From the NCBI GenBank assembly GCA_030248215.1, contig JASANG010001770.1, forward strand, positions 62,001-126,000: a stretch of 64,000 bases of DNA, read 5' to 3'. The position numbers were made by a program, and so were the translations under genes. The notes beneath the pieces were generated by a model, which saw only the letters and a program-made list of their open reading frames with translations, had not been told where the DNA came from and made no database searches. The DNA comes from Enoplolaimus lenunculus. Taxonomy: Eukaryota; Nematoda; Enoplea; Enoplida; Thoracostomopsidae. Below are positions 47,081-62,000 of this stretch, piece by piece (within the stretch, counting starts at the first letter, position 1; every line of letters begins with the position of its first letter).

Positions 47081-50000
47081 CTGCGAATAGGAAGAAGAAA
47101 AAAATTGTCATACAAACAGAGGTAAACTATACCGGTCAAACAAATCCTGACGGGGATTTAAGCATTTTAAAGGGATTGCAACCAGGTTTCAAGTATTTAA
47201 AATATTTGCAAGAAACTTTAACATGCTTACTGACGGTGCAATTTTCAGGAAACATCCGTTCCAGTGCTACAATTTATCGTGTACGTCAAAATTCCGATTC
47301 CTTCTCCCGGCTGCCAATGGTGGGAATGGGTGGTTTTCCCCCATTACACAACCATGTTCCCCAGTCGATCTGACCCTTGGTAAGGTTGACGCACCCTATT
47401 TTTCAGACCGGGGGCACCTTATACCCAGGGATCGATCGGATGTTAATTTTACTGGACACCGAAACCGGAGCCGGAATGTAAATTTTGTACCGGAACCGAA
47501 TGTTAACCGGATATAGGATATAGATTTCTGCATTGTTGGAAGTATGAGTCGTGCAAAAATTAGTATTTGTGGACTTAAAGATGCATTTTTGGCTTGGATT
47601 TTTTATTCCATCTAAGTGTCCACTCTTGACCTGCCCGGAATTGCTGTCTCTGAAACGTATCCAGTATTTTGACATGTAAAAGCAGTTTTTTGATATTTCA
47701 AACAACAACCGCAAATATCCGGTATGCGATAGGTTATACCGGATACCGGAACCCGATGTCGATTTTTGCCAGATATTAAACCAGAACCGAATATCCAGTC
47801 GATCCCAGCTTTTACCTATACCTGAGGCTAACACACCGTACAGGATCACGTCATAGCTGAGGTGCTAAACCAATAAATTGCAAACTTACTTGAGCATCCT
47901 TATCGAGCTGAAGGTAGGCCCCACACATTCAAGCTTTTCCTTACTACAGCCACCTATCCTACTTTTGTGCTCCCTCTCCATAAATTACATTATAAATACC
48001 TGCAAACTGCAAAAATTTCCGTGCATTCACTGACAAATTCGACACAGACGCAGCACTAGCTGAAGTTGTTACGGGTGCCGGTGACTGGGCAGTAGTTGTG
48101 CTCACCGCTGATGACTCTGAATTTGACGGTGTTGCGTTAGCTTCACAGACACCAGCGGGGGCTGCAACTGAGACAGAGCTGCTTTCGCCGCCGGTTGTGG
48201 CTTCCTGGGTAACTTGACCGCCACCGGCACAAGCCGCGTGGGACAGCGGTTGTTGCTCAGCATCGGTAGGAACAACAGGTGTTCGTGCGACCGATCCGGA
48301 CATATGCCTCGCCCGGCTGGCACTCGAAGCATCTGCTGTGCCAGCGGAAGCAGCCGTTGTTGCCGTAGCTGCAGCAGCCTGAGAAACAGCTTGCAATTCG
48401 GGTTCGTTTTCGGCTGGATAACGTGCAGCCTACAAGAGAACATGATGAAAAAATTGATTCATGCTGATCGCAAGCGGGAAATACCCCACAATTGGAGAGG
48501 AGCTGGGTGGAGCCAAAATACGTCGGAAGAAGAAAATTTGTTATTCCTGACAAATTACGTATTTCAGTTTGCCTATTCGGCAGGAAGCTACTATGTTTAC
48601 GCACATAAAAAGTTTCGGAACTGGAGCATTACATCGATTTCAAAATAATCAAGGACCAGTGGAAACATTTGACAATTTATAAAAAATTCTTCACATACGT
48701 ATAAATATTTTTGGCACTATCCATGTCATATATTTTTGGGCGAAGACCAAGCGTTGAGTAACATCGGTCTGCCCGGTGGGGAAGATATGCGGAATACTCA
48801 TGGAGCATATGCTGCTAAGCAACAAGTGTATATGTTCAAAAGTTATCAAGTGTCGCCTACCCATGCTAATAAGTTTATTGTTAATAGGTATGCACATCTA
48901 ACAGCAACACACATAAACGCAGGCTAAGAGCGAGTGAATATGCACAAACTATCTCAAACAGTCACAACTAACCGACACATCAAAGCTTCGAAAAAACAAA
49001 TTCATACAAAAATTTGTAAAAAAAAATAAAAATTTTCTTTTTGAAAAAATCCAATTTCTTGCCCCTGATGTAACGCCTGAGTCTGGGCGGTAAACTAACA
49101 CAAAAACTACCCACAACGACAGAAAAATGTCCTCGATAATTAAGTCAACAACACCATCTCCTTCTTATCCAACGCACGCTACATGGCTTACGTACCATAT
49201 GTCGAGACCGCCGGTACTGAACTGGTTCCGCCGGAGTGTTCGCCGACTGGTGACGGCGTGCGCCTCCAGGTGCGCTAAATGCTGGTTCACGACCGTTACG
49301 ACGTTGCCTACTGCTGCCAACACCCGCACCACCACCGTTGCTTCCACCGACATGAACGAGGAAAAATGCTTCGACGGCTGGTTGTAGAACCAAGACAGCG
49401 TGAGGATCGGCGACTATCATGCTGAGCTCAGTCAGACATGCAGATAACGACGCCCACAGATCATCAAGCGCCAATGCGTCTGACAACAGCCAACCCATAT
49501 GATCATCATCGTCGCCGCCGATATCGTGTTCTTCAGTCGTAATGATTTCTAGAACCGTATTTTCAGACTTGTTTAACACGTATTGCTTGTTAGCAGAGTT
49601 CCAACAGGAAATAAATTTTGCCAGAACAGGAGTAGGTACCGGAATTTAACATAATTTTCAACACCGAATTAATGTTCTACCTTTAGTAAACCAGTCAAAA
49701 ACGTACTTTAAGCAAGTTTCCGCTATTTCTTCGTCGTAATCGTCAATCTTACAAAATCGCTAATCAAGATTTTAAGCTAACAACTTATTAACTGAACATG
49801 AGATGAAAAGCATTCATTTCAAACAAATAAATTAACCACCACGATTTTTTTGTGTTTAAATGATTTGGCATAACGGCGTAAAAATTCTGGTCCTTGTGTT
49901 CTGCAATGCGGGAACAAAAGCTGTAATTGATTTTTTGCACGAATAACGACCGGAACTAGAAGTCTGGCGGAACCCTACGTGTTAGTAATAAGTCCTCAAA

Positions 50001-53000
50001 CAAAAGCGCCATTTGTCACAACTGCGTGGATCTGCAATAGCAGGGTTAATCACGTGGAACATATTTGCCCTTGTCGACACGTATCTTTCACTTAACATAT
50101 ATAACAGGCTCGGCCAAATCCTTAACCGGTGATAGGAACTACAATATGTTTGACAATACCAACCCAGATGGTTACAAAACATTTTGCGACAACACAAATC
50201 TAACTGCAGAAAGGAACCCAGAATTCTGCGACTAAATAACCGCTTTCGGTTAAAAATTAGCAAATAAAACTGTAAGATTTACCGAAGGTAGATCCTTCCG
50301 AGGGAGGTTCACAATATATATTAGTCTTTTGCACAATATATATTGAGCCTACCCCACCAGAAATTTCTGGGTCCGGCACTAATACCACATTTCAACGTCG
50401 CCACTGCATTTTCCACAACTTACCATCTTCGAGAGCATCGCGACCCGACTGCGACGACGACGACGCAGGCGGCGCAGCAAGCGCAGCATTGGTTATCGCT
50501 GACGCAACTGCCGGCGTCGCTGTGAACGCAACCCTTGTAGCAGCAGCTGCTACTGCAGTCGTAGAAGCAGCTGCTTCCACTGCAGTTGCAGCAGGAGCAA
50601 CTTCTGCTGCAGTTTCAGCTGCAGAGCTGGCGGAGGTTACAACGTCGTCTATAACAGGTGGTATATTGTCATCTGCGGTGGAATCAGTTGTTGCTGTTAT
50701 TGATGTTGATCGTTGTTGCTGCTGCTCGGCGCTGTCTCCCTGTTGCTGTTCTTCAATTGCGACGATTGTCGGTTGCGTCTCAACGAATCTGTCGACAGGC
50801 GTCGATAGTGAACCCCCAACTGTTGTTACTGGTTCCATTGTTACAGTTGTCGCTTGTTGTTGTTGTTGCTGTTGTTCTTGTAGCTGCTGCTGTTGTTGTT
50901 GTTGTTCCTCCTCCTGCTGCTGCTGCTGTTGTTGTTGTTGTTCGTTTTGGCGTTGCTTCGCAATTTGAACCGCTTGACTCCGCAACGCGCGGTAATGATC
51001 GCGCATTTGTAATATTGTATCGAGCGTTCGCAAGAAATATTTCTGTGTCGAATTTTTTGAAGTCAACGGATCAACAGATTTGAGTTGAAGCTGTTTCGAC
51101 GCAGAAGCGAACGCTGCAACAGCGGCAGCGGAAGTTGCTGCAGTAGAGACCGAACTTGTCGAAGGCATTGATGACGATGACGAGCCACCAAAGCCAAACG
51201 GGCTCGGTCCACCACCACCAGTTCCAGTGGCAGCCACGACCGTATTCGCACGCACAGCGGTTGCCAGCATTGATGCAAACCCGTTTGTAGTTGCACCACC
51301 ACCAGCACCTCCAAATACATGATTTCCGCCACTATTGCGGGCCTGAAAACCGCCTGACGAACGCGGCGAGGATATCACAACACGCTCACCCGGTGTAAAT
51401 CTGCAAAACCAGATACATATAGTTAAAAAATAACATTACAAAGATAAACCGAGTAGTGTTAAGTGTGCAACCTGCTCCATATTATTTCAAATCCAGTACT
51501 GCTGTTTGATAAAAAAGCTCACAGTAAAACGGTTACTGACGGTTTCGGTTTCATTACATCTTCAAACATAGCGATTATTGTTTGATAAGCTAACAGCTAC
51601 AGCAATAACTTTACCCTTTTAGATATGAAGAGATTTTGAAAAAATATCAAAAACCTATAGTCATAGGATTGATAATCGAAATCCGCATATTCATGTTACC
51701 TACCTATCAGCAACAGTTCCTTTTGCGGCTGTTGAAACTTGTTGCAGCCCACTGCCACCACCAGAGCCACTTGCATCTTCAATACCAGTTTTCCTGCGTT
51801 TTTCGGCCGCAACTGCTTTCAAATCAGATAACAGGCATTGAATTTCGCACGACAGTTGTTCGCCCAATTGTTGAGCACTTTCAATCAACAATCTGATGAA
51901 ACGAAACACAACAGAAAGTAAGCAGGAACGATGGACGCGATCCATCGATTCAAAAACGGAATAAAAAAAGTTGGCTAACAGGTTATTTAAGCTATATATA
52001 CTGTCCCAGGTTTTCTGGGTGAAATAAGCAGGTTCCCGTCCATTTCAGAAACCCCACTGCAACTTAAAACCTACTAATAATTCTTTTCGAGTTTTGAAAA
52101 ATGCAACCTTTCTAATAACGAAATGAACGTCAAGCTAACATAAGCGGGCAATGAATCTAAGCATTTCCTTTGGCCAAAGATATCAACTAGAAAGGTCAGG
52201 ACAATTTCACAGTATATACCTTCAGGGTGCAACCAGATATTAATTTACCGGATATCGAGCCGGATCGTAAATTTTTTTACTGGGACACAGTTTTATGGAA
52301 CGTGTAACTACCACCATAAATATTCGGTATCCAGTGCGTTTATACCATATACTCGTCTTTGGAGAATATTAAACTGGAGGCGGGAGTCAGATATCTGGCC
52401 GCACCCAGCATACCTTACGGTCGAACATAGCTCTTCACTCTTACCTTCTTCGAACAAATAAATTTAAATTTACGCTAAATTCGGTGAAACTCAGGGTCCC
52501 ATGGAAGCGACAGCTTTGAAAAAGCCACATCCAGTAAGGCTCATAAACACCTGTTTTTTGTGTAAAAAATAAGTTGCAACGAATTATTGTTTGAAACTTT
52601 TAGTACTTCAGGTTTGCACCTAAATCTATGTTTCAAAGGGCAAGAATTCGGAATCGATGAAATCGTTGGTTTCGGGTCCGGCAACACGCTACTTTGCCCT
52701 CCACTCTTTCTAAACAAGAAACAAAATATTCCGACATACATTTGAATGCACTGCTGCGTTGGCGGTGGCAACACTCGAATTAAATGCAACAACAGACTGC
52801 GCGCATCATCTAAACCGTCGTCACTGCATAATCCACGTGTGAGAACCTACAAAATGTGCTGGTCATACAACGAAGTTAATACACGTACTCCATAATGAGT
52901 AATACGACAATAACAATAACATGCTTTCGCCGCTATACTATTTGATACTTGTAATACCAACATGCGACATCGTACACAATGAAACTGACAAAATTTTGGC

Positions 53001-56000
53001 TTGTGGCGCGGATCAGCGCCGGACGGCGTTGCCAACTTAACTTTCACAATTGTGACACGATGTGCGTTACGCGTATGCAATTTTGCAACAATTTCTGTGT
53101 CATACATCATCGGCAGAACATTATTAGACGGATACATAGTCGGTTATCAGCAAAAAACAAACCTGAACTGAAATCTTCAACTTATGTTTGAACGCAGCAG
53201 ATATTTGTGTCATAGGATCAACGTAACCAGCATGTCTTGGAAACAGTTTCGATGAGCCTAAAACAGTCTACATACGTAACTTCCAAAATGTTCTAACAAG
53301 ATTATGTTTTGTTCAGAGAAAACACATTTGCGCTAAATTTTACAAAACCCTCTTTATGAAATTTGGCTCGTTTACGCTGTGTTAAACCATTTGGAAATAT
53401 TGTTATATACAGTAGCCAACACATTGAAACCAAAAACGTTCAGTGTGCATTTTCAAAATTCGAAGTGGGGTTTTTAAAAATATGGGATAAAAATATCCTA
53501 GTTCATAAGAAAACCGTCGTGGCAGCAACAATACCTACCAACTAACTCACTTTTATCAGTAACCACCGTGCTGCTTCCATTAACGTCATCTGTTCGAACC
53601 TCGATATTACGTACAAGGCAGCTGGTATCATCCATGCGCGACACGGAGCCAATCGGCTGTGTAGCATTGGCCAAAATTCCAGGCGCCAGCGTACGACCAA
53701 AAATAAATAAACAATCAGACGTTGGCATCGATCCAAAAATCAATGACAACAACTTCAATAGCCTATCGATTAACGACTGATGCCTTGCAATGACAGAATG
53801 CTCAAGCATCGCCAATAACCGACCAGCTGTTGAAGTTTTGCTAACTAAATAGTCTAGGCTTCCTAAACTCTGACCAGAACTGTCTCCGGGAGCATCACAC
53901 ACCGCTGTTGTGGTGACAGATTGAGGCACCATATCGCTGGTGAAATCCGATCCAGTGGCAGCTACGATGTTGTTGCATTCTGACATCGCCATGGTTCCAC
54001 CCAAACTGCCAGGAAGAGCCGCTGTTGTTGCTGTCAAGGTTGAATGCGCCGACGTAGTTGTCGATGGTCTAGCAGCAAGCGCTTTACCTTTTCTGCTACT
54101 CCCAGTTGATTGTGTTTGGATCGAAGCAGCCGACGAGTTGGTCCGGGATTGTTGCTGTGAATTTGTCGCATGTTTCGCATCTAGTTTCATTAAGATATCC
54201 CAGAAATCTGTTGCTGTAGTTGTTGTTGTTGTTTTTGTTGTTGTTGGTGTTGTTGTTGCTGCTGCTGTTGTTGTTTGTGCCTGCACAGTAGCAGCATTTT
54301 CTCCAATCTGGTCAGTTGTCACATGCGGATCAGACTTTCTATTCGTGCCACTGCTAGGCATACCCATAGCCGCTGATATCGAAGACGAACGCTCCCGGTG
54401 GTCACTCTGATGCGAACCATGATGGCCAGCAGACAAGCCTACGGTTCCCTTGCTACCCAACTGAACAGGCGCCGTGTTGTTGTCTCCCGACGGCAAATGA
54501 TGAGGCACAAAATGGTACGGAAAAGTTTTCGCAAGCGATATCAAAGTATTGAGCGAATGCCGACAAATAGTAGTGCACGCTTGAGGATGAAGCATAACGA
54601 TACGGCTCATTTGAGTTGTTGAATTATCACTCACAACTAGGCTGTTACTGGCACCAGCACTTATATCAGAGCCAGTATAACCAGCAGCGGCCTGGACTGA
54701 TTTGTGTACCTCGTCATTAGCGTTGACTTTGCCTTTACCTTTACCTACACGAGTCGTGGGTGGTGCCGCAGTAGCATTATAAATGGATGACTGCGGTGTG
54801 GTTACAATTTGAAATACATTCGATTTTTGCCCGAGCGAAGTGTTTATTTTTAAATTTAACCAATGGGGCTGAAGAGAACTAGTGGTGGAAATGTGACCTG
54901 TCGGTGACACACACGCCCCACATGAGGAATTATCTATCGCCACCAAAGATGGCGTGGTAGTTGTATCCATTGGCGTAACTCCGTCATTATCTGCATTTCC
55001 AGCTTCACGATGGTTACTTTGGTTGCTCGTGGCAGCTGAAGCCGCCAACGCTCTGCGTCTATCTGTCATTGTTTGATCATGTTGCAACGACGGCTGTCCA
55101 GTGGTTTGATTTGCTTGCTCAAGCATCGATATTAGCGTACGAATGACCCAATCACGTGTTCTGCTATGGTAACATAACGATTTAATGATGCGTTGTACGC
55201 GGCCGACATTTAACTTTGAATTGTCGATAAAAAACAAGACCATAATGCAGCCTTAAAGACAAAAAACAAAGATTACTGGACAATAAAAGTACAAAAATCA
55301 AATAAAAAAATTAACCTTCCATATGCTGATAAAATTTTGGGATCTGGTTTATATATGACAGTGTAATATTTCCGCGCATCTTGCAATAACGTAAGACAAT
55401 TGACTCTCGACCGTACCTCTAATACTGACATCCAGTCGCAATCTTAATTAACTCGTCAAACACAGCAATCTGAACATCTACGCAATCAAACTACCGGCTG
55501 AGTAGACAACTGAATCACAATGGTGGCTTACTCATCGCTTCTTTATCCAAAACAGGTTGACCTTTCGTTAACCTCGGAAGCCCAGGTGCTCCTGAGGTTT
55601 GCTCGCCGATGCCACCAGCCATTGGCATATAATCTTGATATCCACTCGCATGATGACCAAACACCGTTGGCTGCGGATACTGATATCCACTTGCGGCATT
55701 CAAGCGAACGCTGGCTATTCGGCCAGAACGACCGCCACCGCCAGGCCGAAGCAAATACCGGCCACCTAAAACATACATATAGTTGAAATACGAGAGGATT
55801 TGTCCGTAATATGAAAACTGCTTGTTAAATCAAAAAAATGTGTATTTAAAAACTATTTTGTCAAAACATATAAAAAATAAATCAGTGAAATGTAAATATA
55901 TATATGTAAACAGAAACTATTGAGCATTGTATCTCAATTTCATCAGCGGTAATGTCCAACATTTGGTGTAGGCGGCACAGCAAGGCTCTTGTACACTTTT

Positions 56001-59000
56001 CCCATATTTAAGGCTTGCGATTAAGCTTACGCATACGTGAAAATTCTCGATGATGCAGCATGTGCGGGAATTGATTTTGCATCGCAGCGAGTCGCGCCGC
56101 TTGTTGCGCTTCGAGTTGTGCACGAAGTCGTCGAGCTTCAGTAGCTAAGTTTTCAGGTAATGCCGATAGCTGGCTATCGTCAATATCGGCCAACATCTGT
56201 ACAGAAAGAAAGAAATACTACGTTAATAGCAGGGCGCAACACTATTTAGTTTCGGGTTAAGAAATTCGGCATTTTTTACTATCTGTTTCCAGTTCTGGTA
56301 GAAAATCGAGTATTAATTTTACTTTCCGGTTCTGGTTGCGTTTTGGGTATTTTTTAATCTCGTTTGCCCCTTGGTTATTACCAAAGCAATAACATCGTAA
56401 TTGAATTAATAATTAAATTATTGTGTGGAAAAAATGGACTACATGTAATGTCTTGGATCCTGTTGATTTTTTAAATATTTGTTAGATTAAAACATTTGAC
56501 GTGCTAAACACACCTGCTGTCGAAGTGACGGTGGAAGTGTCTCAAAGAATGTTGCAGGATCGATATTTTGTGACTCTGCTTGACGCTGAGCGCGGGCCAA
56601 TCGCTGTTGAGCGAGTACCTGGAACTCCATTTTTTTTCTGAATTAACTCTATATTACGAGACTACAAGACAAAAGTCGCGTACACCAGACGGAATTTTGC
56701 TATTCTAAACGATATATAGATTAGAAAATTACTGAGGGTTGCGCTATACTCAGACCCGCCCGCCCGAAACATCTAAACATTAATTACAATTATGAAACAG
56801 GCATCGCGCCGCATCGGAAGGCGTGCCGCACCGCGATGCGTGGCAGAGAAAAGTATAGCGCATTTAAATACATAGAAATATATTTAAAATTAATACGTCC
56901 CATAAATGTTTTAGGGCTCGTTACTAAGAGTTCCCCCCCAAAAACTCTATTTGCCTCTAGTTTCAGACCTTCCCCATTCAAAATTTGTTTTGCAGTTGAA
57001 CATTTTAAAGCCATAAACATGTACGTTTTTTCGGGTATCAAACAGATTTTGTATAATGTTTAAAGTTTAAATGTATGTAATGGATAAGACGAGTGAAAAG
57101 TGTGTGTGTGTGTATGCATGCTATATAAGATAGATTAGACATGTTTAACTTCTTTCTAATGCTTTTTCGTAATTTTTTGTGTTTTCCAGTTTTTTGTGTT
57201 TTTCAGAATATCTACTCATACTTTGCGTAACTAGGAATATTCATAGATATTCATCAGTCATCACTTACTTCAACAATATTAACTACCAATTTTTACAGGT
57301 TTACCACTATTTGCTGAACCTTCGACTTCTGGCATCGTGTTTCTAACCACCGTGACTCAAAAAACCAAGACAAAAACTTACATCCCTAATGGTTAAATGG
57401 GATTTTGCTTTAAAAACATTAATTTTGCCGGTAAAAACCCCTACCAACATTCCCCCGATTGAAGACCTTACATTCAGTCAGAACCCAGCGTATACCCAGT
57501 AAATACGAACCCAAGCGTACTTAACTGCTACGAAATACCCGAGGCAAAGGTAGCTAGCACTCAGCGTCCTTGCCATATCTTAATTTTTCGTTCATTTAGC
57601 CAATTTCATTAGTGAAATCCCTAAATCCAACTTCTATTGTAATTCTACCCACTTAGCCAAATGTACCTCTTCTTGCAGTTCCGGTGGTAGAGCCGCTAAA
57701 AACTCGGGCTCAACTTCTGGCGCCGCATCTGCTGCCGATCCAGGCAGACCACTGCCAGAGGTAGCAGATGCTGCATCAACAATGACATCGGCTTCTCTCG
57801 ACGTACTCGGCGTTATTGAAGCCGCGGCGTTTGTTGCACCAATGGTGCCGCCGCTAGCTCCACTTTGTGAATTAGCCGAGCTTGCAGCAGCAGCCGCTGC
57901 CGTCTGACGACGTAACCGTTGTTGTCGTTGACAATCGGCGATTACTTCTTGTCGAATGTTATCCGGTAACGCGGCTAAAAACGTTGGGTCAACACCTTCG
58001 GGCAATTCAACATCTGAAAACATAACCTTACATAAACGTTGACTCGTATTGTGTTGTAATAGAACATATAATTATAAGCATTGACCTCACACATTAATAA
58101 AACCGGACCGTCTCCCCATTAGAAGTCATTCTTGCACGAAACTAACCGTTACTTGATCTGCGAAATGCCAGGACAAATACTTGATCTAATGCCGTAACCC
58201 TATAGTGAAAAACATAATTTCCCTATCTGAATCGGAATTCTGGTTGCACGTGAGAGATGACCTACCGCCGATGATATTGCGAATCACTTGTTCATCCTCA
58301 GGACTCATGTTAGCAGCATCAGCACATGTATTTGTTGCGCTATTAGACGTTGCTCTTTCAGCTGCCGAAATTTCTCCAGCATTATTTTCGTCTACTGAAT
58401 GAGACGAATCAGTCTCAGGCCTAAAACAACGAAGCATTATAAGTATATAACTATTAACGCAAAAATGCACAGTTTTGCTAGAAAACGCACAATTGGATTC
58501 TAAAATTTTCAAATGTATATGTGAAAAACGCTGCCCATTAGGTATTACACTTCCAAAAACAAGCTGACATCGAAAACAAAAAACTAAGACTCCTGTAACT
58601 GACGCAGAACTATTTGCATTGGCCAACATGCCCCGCCCTGTTCTCGTTCCTTCAGGTACGACCCAGATTGGTGGACGCACCATACTGTGAAAATTGCATT
58701 ACCTCATATCGACATCATTGGAAGCCGGTGCGATGACACGCTCAGCATGCTCAACTGTCGCGCCACCGTGCCGGTCACTGCTAACGTCGACTGCCGTCGC
58801 CATAGCAACACTTCCGCCGCCGTCGACGCAGGTTCCTTCTACACTTTGTTGCTGTAACGATGCAATGTCTGCACCCGGAGTCGTTGCCGATGTTTCACGT
58901 GTAATTAGTGTTTCGACTGATGCAACTGTAGAGTTGTTGCTGTTGTTGTTGTTGTTGTTGTCATTATTGTTACTGTTGTTTGCGTTGCCGCTGCGTACAG

Positions 59001-62000
59001 TCGCAACTAACGCTTGTGCAAGCTGATCAATCGAAATGGTGTCCGCAGCACAAGTGTTTGTCGCTGGTGTAGCTGTAACTGCTGTTATTGCCGATGCTGT
59101 CGCCGTCGGTGTTGTTGCTGTTATTGCAACCGATAATGAAGTTCCAGACTGCGATACTGTATCTCCTACAATTATTTTTGCAACGGTTAAGGTCCAACCG
59201 CGTTTCATATAATATACTACTGATTCACTAATGGTATCTCGGTTTTACTATCGGAAGACACACTAATTATCGTAGGTTGCTCGTTGAGACATACATAAAA
59301 CAATAAAAACAATAATGACGCAAGGTCCAGATCTATAAACAATTTGCCGGAAAACATTAATGTTTGAAATTTGACGCATTGAAAACAACAACAGAGACCT
59401 GTAACTATACGACCGTTCGGACCAAATCCCAACGCTTAAGCATGGCCTCACCAAGATCTTTTTTGAAAGATTTCACTCTTTATATCGTTTTTACCTTGCG
59501 AGAGACTAAACAATTCATCCGTGATATTAAGGGTAGCTTCTTGAACAGAGCTGTTCGATCTAATTTCATTGGCTGAAATGCTTTGAGATAATGCTTCACG
59601 TAAGCTTGTAGGTTCAACATTTCTTGTTGTCTGATCAACGTCCATTGACGTTAATGTAGAATCTCCGGCAGTACCTTAAATTACAAATGCTAAAGTATAA
59701 ACAAATACAAACAAACAAATTAAAAAATAAAGCAAAAATGCACATCTTTAAAACTATAACATAGTAACTCTTTACTATACCCAACACTGGTGCATTTTTA
59801 AGATGTAACGTAGAATAATTTGATATAACATTCCATACCATTGAAATTTTTTCACCCAATAAAATTTGGGGTCGATACGTACCGAGAATCCCCCTGCGTA
59901 CATCAGTAAATAGAGTTGAACCGTGTTACTTGTGCCGAATCCTAAATGTCTTCCTACCTATATCACCAAACAATAACCATTTTCAATCGCTTACCGGACT
60001 CGGTGCCGGCTACAGGAGCCGCCATGGTAAATTGCTCTGGCTCTAAGCCGCCGTGAGTCACACCAGCAGCTGCAGGTGGGGACGACCACTGTGGTGGCAG
60101 AGGCGGTGGCGGAAGTAGTGTTTCAGTAGTTGTTGTTCGGCCACTCAAATGTCGCTCTACGATACTCCGATACTGTCCCATTAGTGAGTCGACTTCACGC
60201 TGAAACGATGACGATACTGACACTGATGGCTCTTGCTGTGCAGCTGCCGAGTTGTCCTATAATAAATAAGTTTGATCTGAAATATGTGCTGCAGTGTAGC
60301 GCTTGTAAATTTCGACCAAGATTTACGGTTATGGCTAACTTAGTCAACGGCTTAGGTTTACGCGTAAGTAAGCCTTTTGCTAAACGTAAGGATAAATGCC
60401 GGGTTTTATTCTACAAGAATCGTATTGCGTAATGTGTAACTGACTAGTTACACTGTACTTTGCGCAGAATCGCATGCAAATTACAACACGGCACCAAAAA
60501 AGAGATCCGCCTACGATGCAAGACTGACAGATTACATTAAAATTATCAAAAACCATATCACCATCCTTAGTCGTAACATGAAAGTCAAACGACCGACCGA
60601 AAAGTTTAATAAAAGCCATGGGATCATCAATTGAGTATTTGAGCATGTACACTTGCATGTCGTTTCGCAGCTCACCGTTTGATCTCCCGCCACATAACCT
60701 ATTGTCCTCGGTGTTGAATCGGTGTCCATCGGAGAACAGCTATCGCCAGTAATGCCAGCATCTGCCACGACCCCTGTCGACTCTAAACTAGCAGCAGTGG
60801 TCTCTGTAGTCGCTCGTGTAACCATTGCGCTCGGAGCTGGCCTCGATTCGAAACTACCTCCGGCAGCAGCTTGGTTTGATGGTTGACTGCACCCGCCCTC
60901 AGCTTGTACATCACGCTCTGACTCCGGAGTTACAATTAGTGCCGTTACTGAATTATCGCTTTGTGGTTCTTGTTGCGGTGTTGATTTCTGTTGCTGTTGT
61001 TGTTGGTATTGCTTCTCAAGCGATGAGAACTGTTTCATGTGCCGTTCTTCGTCCGCTCGCATTTGCTCCCGTTTCTTACGGCGGACATCAAATTCAATTG
61101 CACGATGACGTTCCATTTCAGTAAGAATTTCAGGTTTTAAGGCTGAAAATATAGCAACACATACGTATCAGGGTGCAACCGGATACCAAAAACTGGCGGA
61201 GCTGGATAATCTAGTGTCCGGCCGGAGCCGTATAATGAATTTAAATTTAATATTAGATTGCATTCAGTTTTTCATCCGTGGTTTAACGTACCCAAAATGT
61301 TTACGTGACAGAGTTTAACATCTCAGAACGATGTATTTTTAACACTTTAACAACGACCCTATTATACTATTCTATGTTTTTGTAGCCTTGCGTTCAATTG
61401 TAATATTCATTAATTCATGTTTCCTTTAAGGGAATCCAAGGGATGGAAGTCAAGATCTCAGTCTCAGCAAGTCTCGGTATGTGGCAGGTCTCGGTTTCCT
61501 GAGTCTCGGTGGTTTGAAACACTACAGAACAAAATTCTTTGGAACACTTAAAATTTTGTTTTTTCGGCGACGACCAAAAGTTGACCGAGAGCGAGACTTT
61601 TCATTACCGGTCGCCGCCCATCCCTGACTAGGAAACAAGCTATTATTTTTGCTTACTTATTTATAGACACATTTTTACGCTGAGTTTAGGCTTAGCCTTA
61701 GGAATAATAGAAATGTGCTGAAATATTCTGAAGTTTTTTAAAAATAATATCCGGCATGTTAAAATACCGGAGCCGGATGTCGATTTTTTGCCGGAGCCGG
61801 ATATCCGGTTGCAGCCTGATACGTATATCTGGTATGTGACCACAAGCTATGTTTGCGTACAGTAGATATATCCCTCTTATTTCCCAGATACAACAAACGT
61901 CACTAACGGATTGTGAATTTTGTGCCACCAGTCGTAGTGGAACTACATTTATTGAGCGGAGCTCGAACACATGTAATCAATTAAGGTAATATGCAAATTA

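Noticed and set aside
50489-51083. Plus-strand frames of 159 and 141 codons opposite HUWE1 exon 16
   Set aside because: Antisense shadows of the Ala/Gln-rich exon; Val, Cys and Leu runs are the complement of GCN and CAR codons.
53940-54410. Plus-strand frame of 156 codons
   Set aside because: Antisense of the Thr/Ser-rich HUWE1 exon 13, which has homology on the other strand.
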